Source: Alphaproteobacteria bacterium (GTDB lineage: Bacteria; Pseudomonadota; Alphaproteobacteria; Rickettsiales; JADKJE01). Taken from it: 64,000 bases of DNA. Under the pieces are notes generated by a model that had not been told where the DNA came from, did not search any database, and saw only the letters and a list, made by a program, of their open reading frames with translations. The stretch lies in assembly GCA_016722515.1 (NCBI GenBank), contig JADKJE010000003.1, positions 372,001 through 436,000 on the forward strand, given 5' to 3'. Shown here piece by piece: positions 46,101 to 55,299 of the stretch; positions within the stretch are counted from its first letter, which is position 1; every line of letters begins with the position of its first letter. Made by a program: the position numbers and the translations under genes.

Positions 46101-49100
46101 AGCATTAAAAGTACGATTGGTTATTTGCGAAAGTTTTCCTTTTGCAATATTATAGAGTTCACTAAACTCAGCTATAAAATTTTCATTTGCAAATGGAAGT
46201 GCACCCAACACATCGCTCATTTTGGCATCTGAGTAAAGGGCCTTAATAGCTTGGTCAAACAATTCTTTGTTAGAACCATAAAAAGACTTAGCCGATTCTA
46301 GTTTTTTATTATCTTCACAAGCATGGATAATCGCCGACTTGCATTCTTCTAACTTAATATTGTCTTCTTTATTTTTTGCTTCAATTATATTTATCTCTTT
46401 TTCACATAACGTCTTAAGTGAGTTAATAACTTTTTCTTGCCAAATAGTAGTGCGTTGTTCCTCGGACAATCCCATTAACGTCATAGCAGAGCGAAGTCCA
46501 TAATGGTCAACGTTTCCATATCCAAAAGTTTGGAAGTCGATATCCTTATCCTTTGTTTGTTGAACTGGAGGATTACCAAATAACCGGCGTGAGGCCGCTA
46601 ATAAATAGCCTTTTATATCATCGAGCTCTCCCGGTCCTTCGACTTTACCTTTAATAGAATCTAAATTCAGTTGTCCTGGTGCGTTTGCTTCACAGGAACT
46701 CAAGATTAATTTATACACTTGGCTTTGTTGATCCGGTGTCAATTTAACTGGCTTGTTTTGCCCTTTCGATACCCTTCCTTCTTTAATTAATTTTAATAAA
46801 TCCTTTCGCAATTTTCGGGCTTCACGACGTGCAAGCTTTACAGGATCATGAGAGGGAAGTTCTGGTTTTGGGGAGGCTTTATTATAGTTATCTAAATCGG
46901 CATTAACATGTTCGTGTAGTTTAATTTTTAGATTTGCATGTGCGACGCTTGGCAATAACGCGTTCAAACGATATGCATCAGGTGCTATAGCATCATTAAA
47001 ACTTTGGGTTAACACTCCATTTACTAGCTGGTTGAGGGATTTAACATCCATTTTATCCTTTGAAGCTTTACCCGCTATTTGAACTTCTAATGATTTTATT
47101 GTTTTATTGCTATAATCAAATAGACTTCTCAAATGATCTGGAGCGATTAAGATTCCAGCGCTCAATGTCACTGTAATATTGTTTTCAATCTGTAATATAA
47201 GCTTTTGTTGTTCAGATAGTTCTCCAACTGGCGTGTTTTCGCCGACACTATTTTGGCTATAAGCGCGATAAATATTCCATGCTATTGCTTTGGCAGCCTG
47301 TGGTATTAAATCTTTACTTTTAGAGCCACCTTTGAATCCTTGCTCAACCTCCCTATCGTAAGCATCGCATACAAAATAGATCTGCTGTTCCAAAATTTTA
47401 TTTTTAAGCCCCTCTCGATTTCTTTCTCCTGCTTCAAGCTTGTGAAAAACTCGGTTTTCAGATGTAACCTTGTTTGCTGTGGTCGCACTTGGAATAATAT
47501 GTACGACATCTATCCCAGATATCCGGCTTATTTTAACATAAGTACCCGTTGTCCAGGAATGAAGATCGTTTTTCCCTTGTTTGTCACTTGATTCAAGAGA
47601 AAAAATACGACTTGGTATTTTTTCATGGTTTTCTTCAGAAATATTCCATTCGTTAAATACAAGCTGTTCAAGTTTTTGTGCACCTGTTAAATCTCTATTA
47701 TTAGCAATGTCTGATTGAGACGGAACTAGAGGCGCTAATAAACGAGGATTTATTTCATTTATTCTTGATTCAATATGATTAAATGAAGATGGGTTATTAT
47801 CTATTAAACGTATTAAGGATGTTATATGATTATCAAAGTCATCAGGGGGTATGTTGCGTTCTATAATCCTATTATTTTCAGTTATTTTAACGATGCGCTC
47901 ATATAAGCCAATTAAATTTTGTTTAAAATCATTAATTTTATTGTAATGAGTATCTGCGTTTATTTGCTTGGATCGAACCAGCCATTCAATATAAAATTGC
48001 TCCTGCTGTTGTGGCGTTAATTTCCCGTCTCCAACTTCAACCCTATCCCGCACTGCTTGCCATGGCCCCCAATCGGCTTCATTAGGAGGTATTGGGTTAG
48101 GTTCGTGGATAACGTTAGATTGCTGCTCTTCAGCTACGACGTTAAGTACTTGAGACTTCCCTTTTTTTAATGCATCTTCAGCAATGCTGACTTGTTCGAG
48201 AAAATGCTGTTTAACACATTTTATACAAAATTCTTCAACGTCACGATCACCATTTTCTTTAATGAACGCATTACTAATCCTGGTTAGATCTTGATCATTA
48301 GGTAGGTTAGCAATAATGTTTTTTAATTCAATGCCACTTTTGATTTCAGAAACCTTGGTTACAAGGTGTAGCCTTTTTTCTAAATAATCAAGATGATTGG
48401 GGGTGGTCTCGTCAACTGAATTTGCTGTGTTAATTTTATCCAATAAAGGCTGCGATATCGCAGCCTTTATAGCGGTACGACAACTTGCAACATAACGGTT
48501 GCGTACAGTAATTAAACCAGTTTTACCCTTATGTTGTTTTATTTCATCTCTAGGAGAGGTTGACCCTTCTACATTGACACCTCGTTCGCTTAAATCATTT
48601 TCAATCGCATTAAAAGCAGCATCAAGAATGGCTTTACCGTCATCACTCTTATCTGCAAGAAAGCTATGTAGCGTTTGTTTGTTAATTTTTAAAATAGCTA
48701 TCTTACAATTTTGTACGTGTTGTTCTTGATTATTAACCAGTTCTTTTTTGGCTAGCTCCTGCTGTTGTTTTTTTTGTGTACTTTGTCCTATTGTGTTATG
48801 CGAAGAATGAAAAAGACTATCCTCCTTATTAAAAATATCCGTATGCACTTCACCTGAAAGAGCTGGCCAGCAATATCTTAACGCTTCGGCCGGGGCACGG
48901 TTGTCGCCCTTGAACTGATTCATATAGTCAGTTCTGCCGGTTAAGACAACCATCAGCGCATTATAGGTTGCCCACCACCCACAGTCTACGCAGCCTACCT
49001 GTTGCTTTGATTCTGGAATTACAGGGAATTCGGCATCAGGTAATGGGGCAAGAATGATGCGTTTGCCGTTTTCCTCGTTATATTCAGGTAAAAAATCACT

Positions 49101-52100
49101 AGGTACCGTATATTCGGCGTCTTTCGTCAAGGCATTTTTGAACGCATCTGAAATTGTACGCGGACCAAGAGAATCAATGAGAAATACTAATTCTTTTTCA
49201 TTGTTCAAAGGGTCTCCTTGTGGTGGTTTATATTGTTTCGGCAATATGACGCAGGTTACCCAATGGGAACCAGCATTTGTGGCGGTAACCGTCATTTGTT
49301 GATTTTTTATCTGCTCGTTCTCTGCTTCGGAAAGCCTATAATCCCCGGTGTTCAATACCATTACAACAGGCTTAGGAATATCAATTTCTGGCCAGTTCTT
49401 AGCTACTTCAGGGTTTATCACCTGAGGATTGCCTTTAAATGTATTTAGAGTCTCTTTTATAGAGTTAAATGCTTCTTTTGCAACATCCCCATCTGCAAAG
49501 GGACTTGCCGTGGAAAGCTGGTCAGGATGGACGATATGAGCATGCGTGGAGCCCAGGCAGATATGAAGGATGTTATTAATTCCTGTTCCCGTTGCCCATT
49601 CTTGCCCGTGATCTTTCTTATCGGTATTTTGAGAGATATTTAAGAAAAACTTAAACTCAGGACTATCTTTTCTAAACAAGGGATTGCTGTTTAATGAAGA
49701 AGGAGTTTCTAGCGGGAATGAACCTGATTTATTTCCTGGGTTTCTTTTCTTCTTTCTTTTCTCCTTTCTTTTCTCCTTACTATTCTCCTTACTTTCCTTC
49801 TTTCTTTCCGTCTTGTAGCGAGCCGTCGTTTCGGTCGCTGGCATTTCTTCAAAAGGCCTGGTAAAAAATTCATTCCCCTCTTTGCTTATATCAATTTTTC
49901 GAATAGGTAGATTCTCTTTTTTAACGCGAACCGATTGCCATTGCTGCTTTATAGTCTGCGGTTCACTTTGAGCATGCAGTTCTTTTATCTTGTTAGCAAC
50001 AGCCTTCTGTATATACGATTGCATTCCGAAGGAAAGTGCCCCATGCTTATCTAAGATAGTATATACCATTAAACGATCAGTATCTTTAACACCAGAAAGC
50101 ATTGTTTTTGCAATGTCATTTGGTTCCAGGGAAGGTATTCTTGTTGCTTTTGAATAGGTAGCGGTACGGATACTGGCAGCAACGGTACCGCCGCCGAATG
50201 CACCTTCCTTAATGCTCGACTCTAATCCTTTCAAGCATTCTAGCTGGTTGTCAATGACTGCACGCTGCCTGTCATTTTCTTTTTCTTCCGTATTACTAGA
50301 TGAACGTTCTTCAATGGCATTACATATTTCTAAAACGCTATCATTAGCAATCGTCGCGCTATTCTGAACCTTAGGAGAGGTGCTTTTGGATGGCTTTTTT
50401 GCTATCCATTTTTCTTCTTTTACTGGATCTTCTTTTTCATTTTTTTTACTTTTTGTTTCCTTAAAGATCTCCTGCTGACTTTTCCTTTCTGCTTGATAAA
50501 AAGCTACCATATTATCATCGAGTTTTTGTAAAATTGATTCAATAGCACCAGATACACCATTGATAGTAAGGTGATTGGTTATCTTATCAAATATGTTACG
50601 TTGTGCTCTAAGTTCAGCGCTTCTTTTAAACTGAAGGTCTATGGTGTTCATGAAATCATTGACTGATTGCCAGTCTGTCCATTCAATCCCTTCTTGTGCA
50701 CTTAATGCAATTATTTTATGAAGTGGTGTTTTTATAGCCTCTTCAACCACTTTTACTAAATTAACAGCAGCGGATATTTGTTCTACTAACGCTTGCGCAT
50801 GTTTCCTTTGTTCAGCATTGCTTACCGGGAGTTGTGCCCTTGATTTAAATTTGGGAAAATTAAATATTTTGGATGTTTTTGGGGACGGAGGTTTTTCCAA
50901 TTCTGTGCTAGCTTTTACAAGAAGCACATTGCCCCATATTTGAAATAAATCGTCTGGCTTAAAATAAAGATCTTGACCGGGAATGGCAATAAGCGTGTTA
51001 TCTGCATTGATATTAGGATAGGCTTTGACATCACATAGCTTTTTAAGTGTCTGAAGATAGTTATGTTCTGCTTCGTGATCTAGTTTATCTTTGAATGTAT
51101 CCAACTGGTTTAATTTATATTCAGGGTGATATTGAGGATCCATCAATTTACGTGCTATATCAATCATTTCCTGATGTAAAAATACAGGTTGATAGCCTGA
51201 CATAATTCGCAGAACATTACCTCTATCGATATGTGCTTCTTGAATTTCAACATTTAGGGTAATGTTTTTTAAATAATAAATAATTTTTTCTTTTTTTTGC
51301 AATTCCTCTGCTTCTTTTTTCAAAGCAAATCGTGCAAAACCGTGTTCAGGGTTAGAAGAGTATTTGTTCACTACCTCTTTAAAATTATCCAATTTAGCAT
51401 CAGTGGTACCGCTTCCAGCGAGCACAGTTCGAGCTTCTTTACAGAATTCTTTTACTACTATTGTACTATCATTCTTAACCTCATCAACTAATCCTTGACC
51501 CATGATATTTAGTGCTTTATTGAATAAAAGTATTTTCTCATCAGGATTAATATTGTTATCTTTAGAAATACTCGATACCATGTCATGCAGACATAACGTA
51601 ATGGAGCCACCAACGGATTGGAAAAGAATGCTACGTTGGGTTTCTGCATCCAATGATTGGAAAAAGCCATTTAATTGCTCAGTATATTTTTCTCCTGCTA
51701 ATTCGGCTAGTACCTGCGCGCCTGCAGCCCCTGAGGTCATCTGTATAAAAGGTATTGTTTTAGCAATACTTGTCCATCTCTCAGCGGTCACTCCTAGCAG
51801 CTTAGCATCATAACCACTTAATAGATGTGCATCACCCGTTTCAACCTTATTCTTGATCGCATCTAATTTTTCTTTTATCGTTTCTGGAGGTTTTTCGCCT
51901 TGATTGACCGAACTTGAAAACAATAATTGGCTGATATCCTGTATGATAACGGCACGAACATAGATCCCTTGATAGCTTTTAAAACGTCGTATCATTCCGC
52001 CTGCACCATCCTTTTCAATATAGCGGCTATAAGCTACATTTAATGGGCTGTTGAAAAGATTACGTGAATGGTCTGCGGCTTCTATCTGGAGATCTGCGGA

Positions 52101-53531
52101 CAATGTTTGATATGCATTTTGAATGCGCTCCCAAGCTTTTCGGATAGTGAGGGGGATAGCGGTTTGTTTGCTAACAATATCGTCCAGTTTTTTATTGTAG
52201 AGCGGTTGATCGAAGCTACTTGGTGCTGTATATAAATCAATCTGAATCTCTGAATGAGGCGCAATGATTTTGTTAAAGTCTGTGACAGCAGTAAGAAATG
52301 CGACAGATTTTTCTCCTCTGTGTAAATGGGACAATCTATTTGAGTATTCCCCTAGGCTTTCACCTTTCGCCTCACCATTTGATATAAAATTGCTTACGTC
52401 CCTTTTGCCGCTTATAACATCATGTGCATCACGGGTTAATTCAACCTGTATTTCGTGGGGCAAATCTACATAAATATTCTGTAATGCTTTCCAGGTCGTA
52501 TTAAGGGCATTTTTATTATCTATGTTTGTAATAGACGTCGATAATGTCTTTTCAATAGCATCGGTTTTAAAAGGAGATTTTTTAAAATTATCAGTGCCAT
52601 CAGGACTAGACTCTAATTTCCTAATGAAAAGTTGAATTTCTTCAGCTTTACCCAGCTTTTTATGAAATTCACTTAACATTTCTTCAAATTCCAAGCCTTT
52701 TTTCTGCTGTTTCTTACTCAATTCATTGGTACGCCGAATAAATGCACTAGTACCCTCGTTGCTTTTTCCAAAGGTAAATAAATTTTCAGCTGTTGAAAGG
52801 TCTTTAAATTTATTTGCAGCTGGTTTAAGAGCATTTTTAAGACCTTCTTCAAGTGTATTAAATAGCTCAGATTTTTTAAAATTAGATACTTCTTGCTTTA
52901 TAGAATGATATGAATCAGAAATGCTCTCTAAACGGTGCCGATCTTCTTCAACTAGATTGTTATGACAACTTCCTCCTTCTTTTAAAATTGAAAAATCAAA
53001 TTCTTCCTTTTCATGGCATCTCTCAAGCCACACTGTAAATTCTTTATCCACAAACAACTGTGGATTATTCTGGAATACTTCTAGCAATTCTCCATAAAGA
53101 GGATCCATTCTTGCTGCATAGTAATCAACAACAGTTTTTAAGATATTTGGTTGTTTTTTAGCTGTGAATTCTTTAAATGCATTAACGGAATCATTGTCGT
53201 TTAATAGGTCTTTCACTAGTACTTCGATTTTCAATGTTTCATCTATTAAAAATTTAATATCGTCATTAACGTTTGTATCTTTAAGACTTTTTATCCCAAA
53301 TAGACCTTTTTCGGCTATACAATTATAGAGAGTAATATAATCCTCTATTTTTTTCTTAAAAAGAGAATCCTGATCTTTAACTGAAGAATCACGTTTAGTG
53401 CCCGATATGCTTTCTAAATAGCCATTAAACAGACGTTCGACAACGACTCTTGTCTTTTCTTGCTCTACTTCTTGAGGAGTAGTAGGTAGTCGTTTATCCT
53501 CAGTGTTATATGTTTTTTTCTTTCTTCCCAT
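43119..53531 (-). CDS. Giant protein (3470 aa) with a CE-clan Ulp1-like cysteine protease domain; candidate effector
   Basis: The start is an ATG 12 bp after GGAGG. Residues 1-7 are basic (MGRKKKT). Most of the length is helical and charged. At 1242-1264 is a Lys/Glu/Arg-rich linker. The protease lies near 1330-1560: His1423 (GSHWVTC), Asp1453 (FLIDSLG), Gln1511 and Cys1517 (QVGCVDCGWWA). The Gln-6-Cys spacing equals that of Ulp1/SENP and bacterial deubiquitinase effectors (ChlaDub, XopD type). After it come repeated modules (GxRxAxxx...; CKxxI) near 1608, 2345, 2658 and 3023. A Pro-rich APPIVAPNP triplet lies near 3258-3294, and two transmembrane helices at about 3358-3408. The short basic C-terminus ends GSGRKVGG. 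Likely role: cleaving ubiquitin-like proteins in a host; membrane-anchored. Confidence 0.85.
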   Translation of the reverse strand: MGRKKKTYNTEDKRLPTTPQEVEQEKTRVVVERLFNGYLESISGTKRDSSVKDQDSLFKKKIEDYITLYNCIAEKGLFGIKSLKDTNVNDDIKFLIDETLKIEVLVKDLLNDNDSVNAFKEFTAKKQPNILKTVVDYYAARMDPLYGELLEVFQNNPQLFVDKEFTVWLERCHEKEEFDFSILKEGGSCHNNLVEEDRHRLESISDSYHSIKQEVSNFKKSELFNTLEEGLKNALKPAANKFKDLSTAENLFTFGKSNEGTSAFIRRTNELSKKQQKKGLEFEEMLSEFHKKLGKAEEIQLFIRKLESSPDGTDNFKKSPFKTDAIEKTLSTSITNIDNKNALNTTWKALQNIYVDLPHEIQVELTRDAHDVISGKRDVSNFISNGEAKGESLGEYSNRLSHLHRGEKSVAFLTAVTDFNKIIAPHSEIQIDLYTAPSSFDQPLYNKKLDDIVSKQTAIPLTIRKAWERIQNAYQTLSADLQIEAADHSRNLFNSPLNVAYSRYIEKDGAGGMIRRFKSYQGIYVRAVIIQDISQLLFSSSVNQGEKPPETIKEKLDAIKNKVETGDAHLLSGYDAKLLGVTAERWTSIAKTIPFIQMTSGAAGAQVLAELAGEKYTEQLNGFFQSLDAETQRSILFQSVGGSITLCLHDMVSSISKDNNINPDEKILLFNKALNIMGQGLVDEVKNDSTIVVKEFCKEARTVLAGSGTTDAKLDNFKEVVNKYSSNPEHGFARFALKKEAEELQKKEKIIYYLKNITLNVEIQEAHIDRGNVLRIMSGYQPVFLHQEMIDIARKLMDPQYHPEYKLNQLDTFKDKLDHEAEHNYLQTLKKLCDVKAYPNINADNTLIAIPGQDLYFKPDDLFQIWGNVLLVKASTELEKPPSPKTSKIFNFPKFKSRAQLPVSNAEQRKHAQALVEQISAAVNLVKVVEEAIKTPLHKIIALSAQEGIEWTDWQSVNDFMNTIDLQFKRSAELRAQRNIFDKITNHLTINGVSGAIESILQKLDDNMVAFYQAERKSQQEIFKETKSKKNEKEDPVKEEKWIAKKPSKSTSPKVQNSATIANDSVLEICNAIEERSSSNTEEKENDRQRAVIDNQLECLKGLESSIKEGAFGGGTVAASIRTATYSKATRIPSLEPNDIAKTMLSGVKDTDRLMVYTILDKHGALSFGMQSYIQKAVANKIKELHAQSEPQTIKQQWQSVRVKKENLPIRKIDISKEGNEFFTRPFEEMPATETTARYKTERKKESKENSKEKRKEKRKKKRNPGNKSGSFPLETPSSLNSNPLFRKDSPEFKFFLNISQNTDKKDHGQEWATGTGINNILHICLGSTHAHIVHPDQLSTASPFADGDVAKEAFNSIKETLNTFKGNPQVINPEVAKNWPEIDIPKPVVMVLNTGDYRLSEAENEQIKNQQMTVTATNAGSHWVTCVILPKQYKPPQGDPLNNEKELVFLIDSLGPRTISDAFKNALTKDAEYTVPSDFLPEYNEENGKRIILAPLPDAEFPVIPESKQQVGCVDCGWWATYNALMVVLTGRTDYMNQFKGDNRAPAEALRYCWPALSGEVHTDIFNKEDSLFHSSHNTIGQSTQKKQQQELAKKELVNNQEQHVQNCKIAILKINKQTLHSFLADKSDDGKAILDAAFNAIENDLSERGVNVEGSTSPRDEIKQHKGKTGLITVRNRYVASCRTAIKAAISQPLLDKINTANSVDETTPNHLDYLEKRLHLVTKVSEIKSGIELKNIIANLPNDQDLTRISNAFIKENGDRDVEEFCIKCVKQHFLEQVSIAEDALKKGKSQVLNVVAEEQQSNVIHEPNPIPPNEADWGPWQAVRDRVEVGDGKLTPQQQEQFYIEWLVRSKQINADTHYNKINDFKQNLIGLYERIVKITENNRIIERNIPPDDFDNHITSLIRLIDNNPSSFNHIESRINEINPRLLAPLVPSQSDIANNRDLTGAQKLEQLVFNEWNISEENHEKIPSRIFSLESSDKQGKNDLHSWTTGTYVKISRISGIDVVHIIPSATTANKVTSENRVFHKLEAGERNREGLKNKILEQQIYFVCDAYDREVEQGFKGGSKSKDLIPQAAKAIAWNIYRAYSQNSVGENTPVGELSEQQKLILQIENNITVTLSAGILIAPDHLRSLFDYSNKTIKSLEVQIAGKASKDKMDVKSLNQLVNGVLTQSFNDAIAPDAYRLNALLPSVAHANLKIKLHEHVNADLDNYNKASPKPELPSHDPVKLARREARKLRKDLLKLIKEGRVSKGQNKPVKLTPDQQSQVYKLILSSCEANAPGQLNLDSIKGKVEGPGELDDIKGYLLAASRRLFGNPPVQQTKDKDIDFQTFGYGNVDHYGLRSAMTLMGLSEEQRTTIWQEKVINSLKTLCEKEINIIEAKNKEDNIKLEECKSAIIHACEDNKKLESAKSFYGSNKELFDQAIKALYSDAKMSDVLGALPFANENFIAEFSELYNIAKGKLSQITNRTFNADLDLAATYNRLLQNKTTDYPTQKAISSALWTFASDIKDRYVRLLDNLPTAKRGEESDRKTHIAKKKEDLKKINSKNIAESVNLEQIKSINIEGMLAEEIRIILNELVTKVNNLPQPSVDKQIEFWQKKNNFWVVIKRFMNANAAMCDSFADNLRADDSDITTKPALSPLIQELLTPDKGIRSAINAAYPNSADEKNKLIAAARVEFRSVCDKQLLLCNEHIKICNEEAERVVQEAQEAVSRENAERLKNCKTYILTPTEANVNSLLAILSQHPDVVRQAFTDIEAGLQTDPMALTGDQLTAMKTKTAPVIEMVVNSQCGNAEELANELHNYGNTIGEAIELSDHAKLVDENNQYTQALGIYYTIPIIQGTTQESQRQHLAEQQRLHAQRQGLEQNATTAINDYLRIEYHTRNADAGDNESLDKFIERKGHVLFNEHVQGKEDVQVQQYITSLNAQKERDAKTASLNPVFNEKINALFIAADNAGINENNYAVKIDFWQAVIEADTQNDFVQAVETTTIAASNEKNLLLGAGQKVFGTGANKNEPEYGMRGAINAVYDADDQVNTWNILKHKLVVGAQQRVAAAQQQQQEEEQVAAEVQACKIDIINGHARNLVGATGHIRLLAFNAIEADMQARGLNIEAIIHARPPVENDSAVPQVDLNRYLSACHEEINTSITQPIIESVKQQLPVPDGHFAANRPNLQRRQDLLQRVAAINSQANYQNWHAEEPLINVPLLAAKDPFFRDGDAVVKQFCIDSFNTQCLRSVAEQVELIDRAVNAAPVIAPPIVAPNPVIAPPIVAPNPVIAPPIVAPNPIVAANPAPQPVAAKQKQVARGKAKQQQRDKDPEPSLSQESKPFLFDQTDKPQNASWSSAAKHTLCSKWGLAIATILVLAIFCAPFLPVVASFAAITLPTGLPFLVTLGGCALAAGAFGYKANAHHSQQTKAYQAEFKAQQRDQGGSNYRDVVSKEQSKTLRDKQTGKVVDLSKGSGRKVGG

Positions 53532-53778
53532 ATTCTACCATTTCCTCCAAATCGCTTTATCTATTGAAGATTTAGGATATTTCTGCCATCAAAAATGGAA
53601 AGGCGCTGCACTCTTTTTTTCACCCATCATCTTGTCTATTCTACCTTAAAAACACTTAAAATTCAATAATATTATAAATTTAATATATGGTTATAGTTTC
53701 AATTGATCTCTAAGCAAGATTCATTAAAGTTTTATTAAATTAAATATTGTGATTTTTTAAAAATGATCTCTACCTATG
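53532..53778. other. AT-rich intergenic region upstream of the giant gene
   Basis: It holds GGAGG at the giant gene's ribosome-binding site and AT-rich DNA with TATAAATTTAATATA around 53671. No gene is seen. Confidence 0.4.
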
Positions 53779-54972
53779 CTATAGCCGGTAACAAAGCGCC
53801 TTTAAATAGCTGTTTTGCTGAAGCTGTGGATGAATCACATGGTCTTTATCGGCAAAGCTAGTACGAAGCAGTTTATAATCGCGTCCTGCTTCACGGATAC
53901 CGGCTTCCACGGCTCGTCGAAAGGCATTTAACTCAGCATGGTGCGAACATGAGGCAATGAACAAGGTTCCCTGGGGCTCTAAAAGTTGGGCGCATAAGAA
54001 CGCCAGTTTTTGATATCCCCGCAAACCAGAGGCGATATATTGCTTATCCTTAATGAATGCCGGAGGGTCGGCTATGATTAAGCCATAGTGCCTGCCCTCG
54101 TTGATCCATGCAGGTAATAATTCAAATATATTTCCCTCTTCATAGGAGCAGAGGGAATCGACATGGTTTAACATCGCTGCCTGGCTGGCTAGTTTTAAGG
54201 CTTCAGCTGAGGCATCAACCAGGGTTACAGAAAGGGCGCCTTGTTGCGCTGCAGGCAAGCCAAACCCGCCTGTATGGGTGTATAAATCAAGGACGTGCTG
54301 ATTGTTCGCAAACTGGGCGGCATAGCCCCTGTTTTCACGTTGGTCATAAAACCAGCCTGTTTTTTGGCCATGGATGAGGTTGGCCAGGTAGATTGTGTTA
54401 CGTTCATGCACTTCCGTGGGTGTGGGAGGCTGTTCGCCCTGTACCGTAACCTCAAGCTTTAATCCTTCTTTTTTTCGGGATGCTCCATCGTCGCGGAAAA
54501 TGATACCTTTAGGGTTAAGCAACGTTTTAAGTGCAGGAACCCAGAATGGTTTTAAGAGTTCCATTCCTGCAGTCGTAGTTTGACAAACCGTATAATCGCC
54601 AAAGCGGTCGATGATGAGTCCCGGTAGCTGGTCACCCTCTGAATGGATAAGACGATAATAGGGAATCTTGATAAGTGCTTCACGCTTACGCAGAGCCTGC
54701 TCAAACCGATATTTAAAAAATGCCTCGTCAATGGTTACAAGCCCTGAGCCTGTATGCAGCATTCGCAAGGCTATAATGCTGCGAGCGTTGAGCATGCCCA
54801 TACCCAAGGCTTTACCCTGTTTGCTTTTTACCTGCACAACGGTTCCAGGCTGAAGCTGTTCAAGTTGCGAGTTCCAGGCAATGGCCGATTGATACACCCA
54901 CGGAAATCCCTGTTCTAGATGCCGTGTCGCGTCTTTGTCGATAATGATGTGAGGTAACGAAGCTGATTTCAT
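53779..54972 (-). CDS. RlmI/RlmK-like SAM-dependent rRNA methyltransferase
   Basis: N-terminal PUA domain (HIIIDKDATRHLEQGFPWVY to about 80), then an EEHEE-type domain, then a Rossmann methyltransferase with LDLYTHTGGFGLPAA near 224 and the catalytic DPPAF near 300. The family methylates C5 of cytosine in 23S rRNA (RlmI: m5C1962). Length (397 aa) matches. The gene stands alone, divergent from rpsB. Confidence 0.88.
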   Translation of the reverse strand: MKSASLPHIIIDKDATRHLEQGFPWVYQSAIAWNSQLEQLQPGTVVQVKSKQGKALGMGMLNARSIIALRMLHTGSGLVTIDEAFFKYRFEQALRKREALIKIPYYRLIHSEGDQLPGLIIDRFGDYTVCQTTTAGMELLKPFWVPALKTLLNPKGIIFRDDGASRKKEGLKLEVTVQGEQPPTPTEVHERNTIYLANLIHGQKTGWFYDQRENRGYAAQFANNQHVLDLYTHTGGFGLPAAQQGALSVTLVDASAEALKLASQAAMLNHVDSLCSYEEGNIFELLPAWINEGRHYGLIIADPPAFIKDKQYIASGLRGYQKLAFLCAQLLEPQGTLFIASCSHHAELNAFRRAVEAGIREAGRDYKLLRTSFADKDHVIHPQLQQNSYLKALCYRL

Positions 54973-55299
54973 GGGGGAACTGTTGCATAAATGCTCGGTT
55001 GTGTCAATTCAAGAAAGGCCAAGCAGCACTCCCTATCGAGCCCCTCCCATCACCCCAAATTCATGCCAAAGAAGGCATGAATCTGACCCTACTCCGAGAG
55101 GTGGATAGAAGACGGACGTGCGGTACTGATATTCTTTATAGAAAACACTTGCAAACCCAACGCCGGTAGGGTAAATTTACCCAGCTTATCTTGATTGATT
55201 CGAGGTAGGTATTATCACACGCAGCCAGATTTTAAGGTGCCTGAGAGGTTCTTGGGTGTTTTTGGTTGCGGCGGTTTAAACCTTAATATTAGGATTATT
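54973..55299. promoter_or_regulatory. rpsB leader with a hairpin; possible IS end fragment
   Basis: ATTCATGCC (55059-55067) and GGCATGAAT (55074-55082) form a 9-bp perfect hairpin. GGGTAAATTTACCC further down is another palindrome. These may be a leader for S2 autoregulation, but I cannot match them to a known motif. At 54980, AACTGTTGCATAAATG recalls IS ends; the fragment is too short to name. The rpsB start is at 55300. Confidence 0.35.

Noticed and set aside
54970..55010. IS-end-like AACTGTTGCATAAATG
   Set aside because: Only a short fragment; no transposase or second end could be found.
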